Below, piece by piece: positions 58,990 through 64,000 of a stretch of 64,000 bases of DNA. Source of the DNA: Daldinia sp. FL1419 (taxonomy: Eukaryota; Ascomycota; Sordariomycetes; Xylariales; Hypoxylaceae); assembly GCA_025201765.1 (NCBI GenBank), contig MU623460.1:47615-111614 (forward strand), given 5' to 3'. The first letter of the stretch is position 1, and each line of letters begins with the position of its first letter. A model generated the notes under the pieces. That model worked only from the letters and a program-made list of their open reading frames with translations, was not told the origin of the DNA and made no database searches. Position numbers and translations under genes: made by a program.

Positions 58990-60446
58990 ATTTATCAACT
59001 CTACTGTGACTATGGTCAGCATAAACACCTAGGTACCCAACAATAAATTCGTCTCGACCTAGTCCCTACGTCGGCGACTAATATTATAAATACAAACAGA
59101 ACCTGGACCATATGCCTTCTGGAGAAATCCACACAAAGGGAAGATTACTCACAACCGCAGCCATAGTCCGGATATATGATCCCTATATCAATCTATTATT
59201 TAATGCCCTGGATAGGGAAATTTGAAGAGATGCCGTTTGCAACTCCTTGACGGATCGACTATAACCAGCTACGGCGAGACTCTGGAGGTTACGTGGTCGA
59301 GGTTTATTCACTATCAAACCTATACACTCGACTATACGTTGCAAGTTTATGATGGAAGAGAGAGTTGTGGGTTAGATCGCAGTGAATACGACTGACGTGA
59401 TGGGAACTAGGTCGAGGGGGTGTCTTAGATGAAGATGCTAACTCGACACATATGCAGCGTCGAGGCTACCACGAAGGGACCACTATAAATGTGAAGTAAC
59501 AAAGGGCCCCGACTATCGCTTAAGTCGATAAAAGTGCCTAGGAAGTAAAGGCTGAAGAGACTCGAGATGATTGAGTCTTACCCGCTGGTAAGCTAACCTG
59601 CGAGATCCGAGGACAGATTTAGGAGGAATGTAGAGCAATGAATTTTTAACTATTAAATTTGTGTAGTCATCTCCAACTCGGTGAGAGGAAAGAACAATTC
59701 GATAACGTACCTAGGTATGAGGTGTCCTCGTGCCTTCCTACTCAACAACCCAACTAAATCCTTAAGAGCTGGTACGTATACGCATATATAAGGCAAGACA
59801 CACTAGCCTAACAGATAATGTAAGTACCGTATTTCCACCAGGTAGGCACGCCCTCCACGACTGGATGTACATTAGTACGTACAAGCACCTGATAGGCTTT
59901 ATGTCATCATCAGATCAAAATTATAACGGCCTTAGCTAATGTGGTATACATCGCGGCTGGTTGAACCGGATACTCGGTCTTATGAAACCTCTGTAAGAAG
60001 AGTATATAATTCTAATAAGGTTAGATGCAATGCGTCTCACACAATCATTGGTAGTTAAGTACTTTAAAGCATATGAATTTGCCAGTTGGAAATTGGGACG
60101 TTATGAGTTAATTACCCAAACACCCAACTCGCGCGTTAAGCATCATTCACGTCTCGTAGAACAGTAACTGAATTCTTGTGCCATATTAAGGAGTAAAGCC
60201 CAGAACTCTTAAGGGTTGGGATATCACATAGTATTCATTAAACGCATGGGAAGCCGGCAATGTGCCGGTCGGTCTCTGAGGCCGCAGCTGACTTGATTCA
60301 AGTCATGCTAGAACAGCGACGTTACTCGCCAGAATTCAGTAGATACAGTTCCATGAATCGTTTTGTCCCGGGGATCCGCCTGAATTAATGCAACCAGCCA
60401 ACGCCATGTAATTTTTCTTCCAATATCGACCAATGTCCGCACACAT
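58990..60446. other. intergenic region
   Basis: Promoter of the disordered-protein gene and 3' flank of RPL11. An exact TACCTAGGTA lies at 59708-59717 and a near copy at about 59026. No gene is seen. Confidence 0.55.
59708..59717. repeat. TACCTAGGTA palindrome
   Basis: Exact intergenic copy of the ten-base palindrome. Confidence 0.7.
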
Positions 60447-61085
60447 TTATCGGACAATGCCGTCGAAGCGCTGCTTGAACCATTTGACAGTCTCGTCACG
60501 GTTGATACGGTGGCCAGCACCGATTCTGGCCTTGGCTCGGCGGCGGCGGGTAACACGCTCACCGGGGCGGGTCATGCAGCAGTAGAAGTCCATACCGTAG
60601 ATACCGATGGCGGGGTCGTACTTGATACCGAGATCGATGTGCTCGCTAATACCGAAGCCAAAGTTTCCGGTCTCACTGAAGTTGCGCTTGCGGAGTTCGT
60701 ACTCCTTAACCTTGAGGCCGCGCTCGAGAATTTCCTCGGCCTTGGGGCCACGGACGGTAACGTGGACGGCAATCTTTTCGTTACGTCGGATACCGAAGGT
60801 TCGGACAGTGTAGCGGGCCTTGCCTGTCGCGCAATTGTTAGAAATGGCCGGATTTTCAATGCGGGACCGGAATTTAACTTACTGTATACGGGGGTCTGAC
60901 CACTCAGCTGTTCCAAGACCTTCGCGGCACGAGTCAATCTGTCACCAGATTCACCAACGGAGATGTTGAGAACGAGCTTCTGGATGCGGAGCTCCCGCAT
61001 GGGGTTCTGGGCCTTTTCCGACTATTGACAGAAATCATCAGCATTGTCGTAAAATTACCAGGCGATCTGGAATTGAGCATACCAT
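60447..61085 (-). CDS. RPL11: 60S ribosomal protein L11 (uL5)
   Basis: Large-subunit protein of the central protuberance that contacts 5S rRNA. Three exons in transcript order: 61083-61085, 60883-61021 and 60447-60823, giving 172 aa, almost exactly the family length. The first exon is the ATG alone. Signatures: [73 protein letters not shown] and, near the end, [20 protein letters not shown]. Splice joins are in frame (AGC made across the second intron). Confidence 0.97.
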
Positions 61086-61597
61086 GGTGGCTGGTTGACT
61101 GTTAGTAACTATCGCGAAAAGGTTGGAAGATGTTGTTGTCCTTGGCTGGAAATTTGGCGATGGTGAGGATGCGAAAAAGAAATGCATCCACAAAATTTCG
61201 CAGTGGTAAAAGGGTTTCTTTGCCCTAGTTACCGTTAATTGTAAATTGGAGCAATGAGGCTAGTACAAAGTGTGGCTTAGAAAGGTCTACTTTGGTGGGG
61301 TCCGAGCTTTCATTCAAAATTGACCTTACTCATGCTGTACTAGCGTAGTTATTCATTCGGATCCGCTTTTTAATGGAGCTTAGTACTTCAGCCTCGAGAA
61401 TGCCGCCGCCTCGTCAATTTTCGTCAATTGAGCTCCGCCTATCTATCTTATTCCAAGCTTAGTCTTTGAACTCCCATGTACTACACGCGATAGAAAACCG
61501 ATCAAGATCAAGTTGGAGCGAATTCAACATCAGATACATAGATAGACAATCTTTGTAGTTACCTTGAGAAGCTCCTTCGGAGCTAATCATCACAAAG
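61086..61597. promoter_or_regulatory. bidirectional promoter of RPL11 and SmB
   Basis: 512 bp separate the divergent start codons of a ribosomal protein and a spliceosomal core protein, so the two genes must share or abut their promoters. No TATA box stands out. Confidence 0.6.
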
Positions 61598-62538
61598 ATG
61601 TCCAACAAGCAGGGCAAAATGGTACGTTGACTTCCCTTCACCGGTTCATAGCTTCAACGTTGACATTACAGGCTGACCAAACCGATGTTCTCTAGGCCGG
61701 TTACGTATGTACCCCTTTGTCGCGTTATTATGCGCGGCGTCCTGAGCTATACGCGTTTTGCATCTACTAACTCTTCTAGATCAACTACCGCATGAGGGTC
61801 ACGTTGATGGACGGTCGCCAGATGACGGGGCAAATGCTTGCTTTTGACAAGGTGAATAATGTATTATCATAATATCAAAACCTCGGCTAACTAGATGATA
61901 GCATATGAACCTTGTCCTCGCCGACACCGAAGAATTCCGACGCGTAAAGCGAAAGCAAACAAAGCCTACAGCCCCCGGCGCATCCAGCTCAGGCGCAACC
62001 CAGACAATTGAGACGGAAGAGAAGCGTACATTGGGTTTGACGATTCTACGTGGCGCTCACATTGTGTCCTTGTCTGTTGAATCTGCGCCTCCGGCAGATC
62101 CTAGCACGCGGCTTGGAAAGAGCACTCCTGGTGGTTTACCTACTGGCTTAACTTCCGGCCCGGGTGTTTCACGTCCTGCTGGTCGTGGTGCGGCTCCGTC
62201 ATCTCTTGCTGTAAGTTTCTACGCCGCGATAATGCAAAAACTCGGTACTAACAATCAATAGGGTCCGGCTGCTGGTGTTGGTAGCAGCGCTCCCCCTCCT
62301 TTTCCCCAGTTCGGTGGCGCCCCTGGCTTTGGACCTGGACGAGGCGGCCGTAAGTACCTATTCTCTTCATTCTTTGCTCTTGTGAACTACATGCTGATAT
62401 TTACTAGCTCCCGCACCTGGATTCCCTCCTGGTGGATTCCCTCCTCCGGGCTTTCCTCAGAACACTCAATTCCCACCTCCTGGTTTCAATCCTGCTGGTG
62501 GCCCTCCCCCCGGATTCAACCCTCCGCCGCGAAGATAA
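61598..62538 (+). CDS. SMB1: small nuclear ribonucleoprotein SmB
   Basis: Core Sm-ring protein of spliceosomal snRNPs. Six exons: 61598-61621, 61696-61704, 61780-61851, 61902-62210, 62262-62349 and 62408-62538, giving 210 aa with all phases matching. The second exon is only 9 nt (Ala-Gly-Tyr). It is needed to join MSNKQGKM to the Sm1 motif INYRMRVTLMDGRQMTGQ. HMNLVLADTEEFRRVKRK and LGLTILRGAHIVSLSVES complete the Sm fold. The tail is Gly/Pro-rich with PPGF repeats and ends in PPPRR, typical of SmB. Confidence 0.94.
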
Positions 62539-64000
62539 TTATGGAGTTCAACGTTTAGTTCTAAGAGAAAGAAGTCCTGCCGAGTCACAAATGGAGATAC
62601 CATTGGCGTTTAGGGTGGCCAAAAACTACGTAATGGATAGCACCGAAATGGTGGAAATTGTATTCTGTACTCTACATTAGTTCAGATGATCTCGATCATA
62701 GCACCGCATTGGGTCTTGAGAATTTAAGGCCAATTCGTTATTTGGCGATATGGAGAATAAAGTTGACAGATATTAGTTACTGAAAACGTCTCTGTCTTGC
62801 GTAGAAATCAGGTGCACGTCGCGTCTATCGTTGCGTACTAATTAATATGTCATCTGTATTAGATAAGATGGTTTAATTTTAGATGAGAATACATTCAACA
62901 ACTCTATCTACAATAAAGTAGAGCCTATATGTAGGATTGACGTTAAGGAAGGCGCATAAAGATATTAGTGTCCGGTTTGTTACAATCCACAAGGATATGA
63001 AATGTTAGCGCAATATAAATCCCATAAATAAAAAAGGTTTTTTGTTTGATTGGTTATATTTTATATTTAAGTAACCTTCTATACAAATTTATATGTAAAA
63101 GTATAAAAGTTAAAAGTTTATTTTATTTTTATTTAAATTTATTATTATTTGAAGTTTTTATGGTATATTGGTTGTAAGAGTATATAAATAATTCTTTGGA
63201 ATAGTTTCTTATGCTTGTTTTAAGGCCTTTAATAGTTTTTGAGGTTTTAAAATATTAAGATTTGTTAGTAGGTATGTACATAAAATAAAAGTAAAATAAT
63301 AATAAAATAAATAATAATAGGGGTGAAATTGGTATATTATAATTGTCTAAAGAAGAAAGTTATTTAGGAGAAATAAGTGAAAAACCTATCTTTATATAAT
63401 AATAAATATATAAATATTTTTTAAAGATTATATATTAAATTAAAAATATAAATTATTTAATCATTATTTATTTTATTTTCTTTTTATAATTATATTATAA
63501 ATCTAATATTTAACTCTTATTTTATTTATCTTTTTAATTGTAAATTAATCTGGTTATTTTTTATTAACATTTATATAGCCTTATTTAAAGATGTTTTTAT
63601 TATAATATTTATAAAATTATATATACTATAGATTTATTAAATATTATTAATTTCTTAATTTTTATATAATTATTATAAAATTATTAAATTAATTATTAAT
63701 TTTTTCTTATTAATATTACCTATTTGAATAAAATATTAATATAAGAAGAATAAGTTAGTATATAGGATCAATAGAACCTTAAATAATAAGAGATATTCTA
63801 AAATAATATTGATTATATAATAAATAATATATTTAATATTAAAATTTTAAATTATTTTATAGATTTTATTAGTGAATATATTCCAAATAATATATTTATA
63901 TTTAATGAATAATTAATAAATAATATTATTAATAATTTAGATTTTATTATTTTAATTAATTAATTCTTTATTATTTAATATAATAATATAATTAATTTAT
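62539..64000. other. SmB 3' flank running into extreme AT-rich DNA
   Basis: After about 63,000 the sequence is almost only A and T, with TAATA/ATTTA words and no usable open frame. It looks like the edge of an AT-rich isochore such as a RIP-mutated transposon. It continues to the window end. No transposon protein can be read in it. Confidence 0.7.

Noticed and set aside
1..64000. tRNA, 5S rRNA or intact transposon genes
   Set aside because: I looked for T-loop words (GGTTCGA) with matching arms and for transposase or reverse transcriptase motifs and found none convincing. A tRNAscan or Rfam search would settle it.

Overview
The window is a stretch of nuclear chromosome from a filamentous ascomycete (Pezizomycotina, most likely Sordariomycetes). 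The reasons are: genes split by short introns (about 47-75 nt) with GTAAGT-like donors, CTAAC-like branch points and YAG acceptors; a HET-domain gene; a fungal Zn-cluster transcription factor; a CYP504 phenylacetate-type P450; NCS1 and MFS transporters; and a septin of the Cdc3/AspB type. I find 22 protein genes. Exon models were read by eye and checked for frame continuity; all but one close in frame with acceptable splice sites. No tRNA, rRNA, CRISPR array or intact transposon was recognised.

Left part (1-19 kb), mostly housekeeping: LSM4 (+), a mitochondrial pentatricopeptide-type protein (+), a 3 kb gene-poor gap, the septin CDC3/aspB (+), mitochondrial ribosomal protein S4/Nam9 (-), an MFS drug/polyamine-type exporter (+) and a La protein (-).

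Middle (20-38 kb), accessory: a TauD-type Fe(II)/2-oxoglutarate dioxygenase, a short-chain dehydrogenase and a D-tagatose/D-psicose 3-epimerase-like enzyme lie in a row on the minus strand, with a fungal transcription factor diverging from the epimerase. This looks like a small catabolic cluster. It is followed by an F-box-like/ankyrin protein, a CYP504 P450, a HET-domain protein and a Cys-rich single-pass membrane protein, all on plus.

Right part (39-64 kb): glycogen debranching enzyme (-), a small CHORD-like Cys protein (-), then a divergent pair made of an NCS1 nucleobase/allantoin-type permease (-) and a hydantoinase/oxoprolinase-DUF917 fusion (+), with an FHS-like MFS transporter just downstream. 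This is a plausible cyclic amide or nucleobase salvage module. Next come a large disordered protein of unknown function (-), RPL11 (-) and SmB (+) sharing a short divergent promoter. The last kilobase collapses into extremely AT-rich sequence of the kind left by RIP.

Recurring structural themes are initial coding exons of only 3-4 nt, where the ATG abuts the splice donor (LSM4, septin, the membrane protein, RPL11), and an intergenic palindromic decamer, TACCTAGGTA, far above chance frequency.
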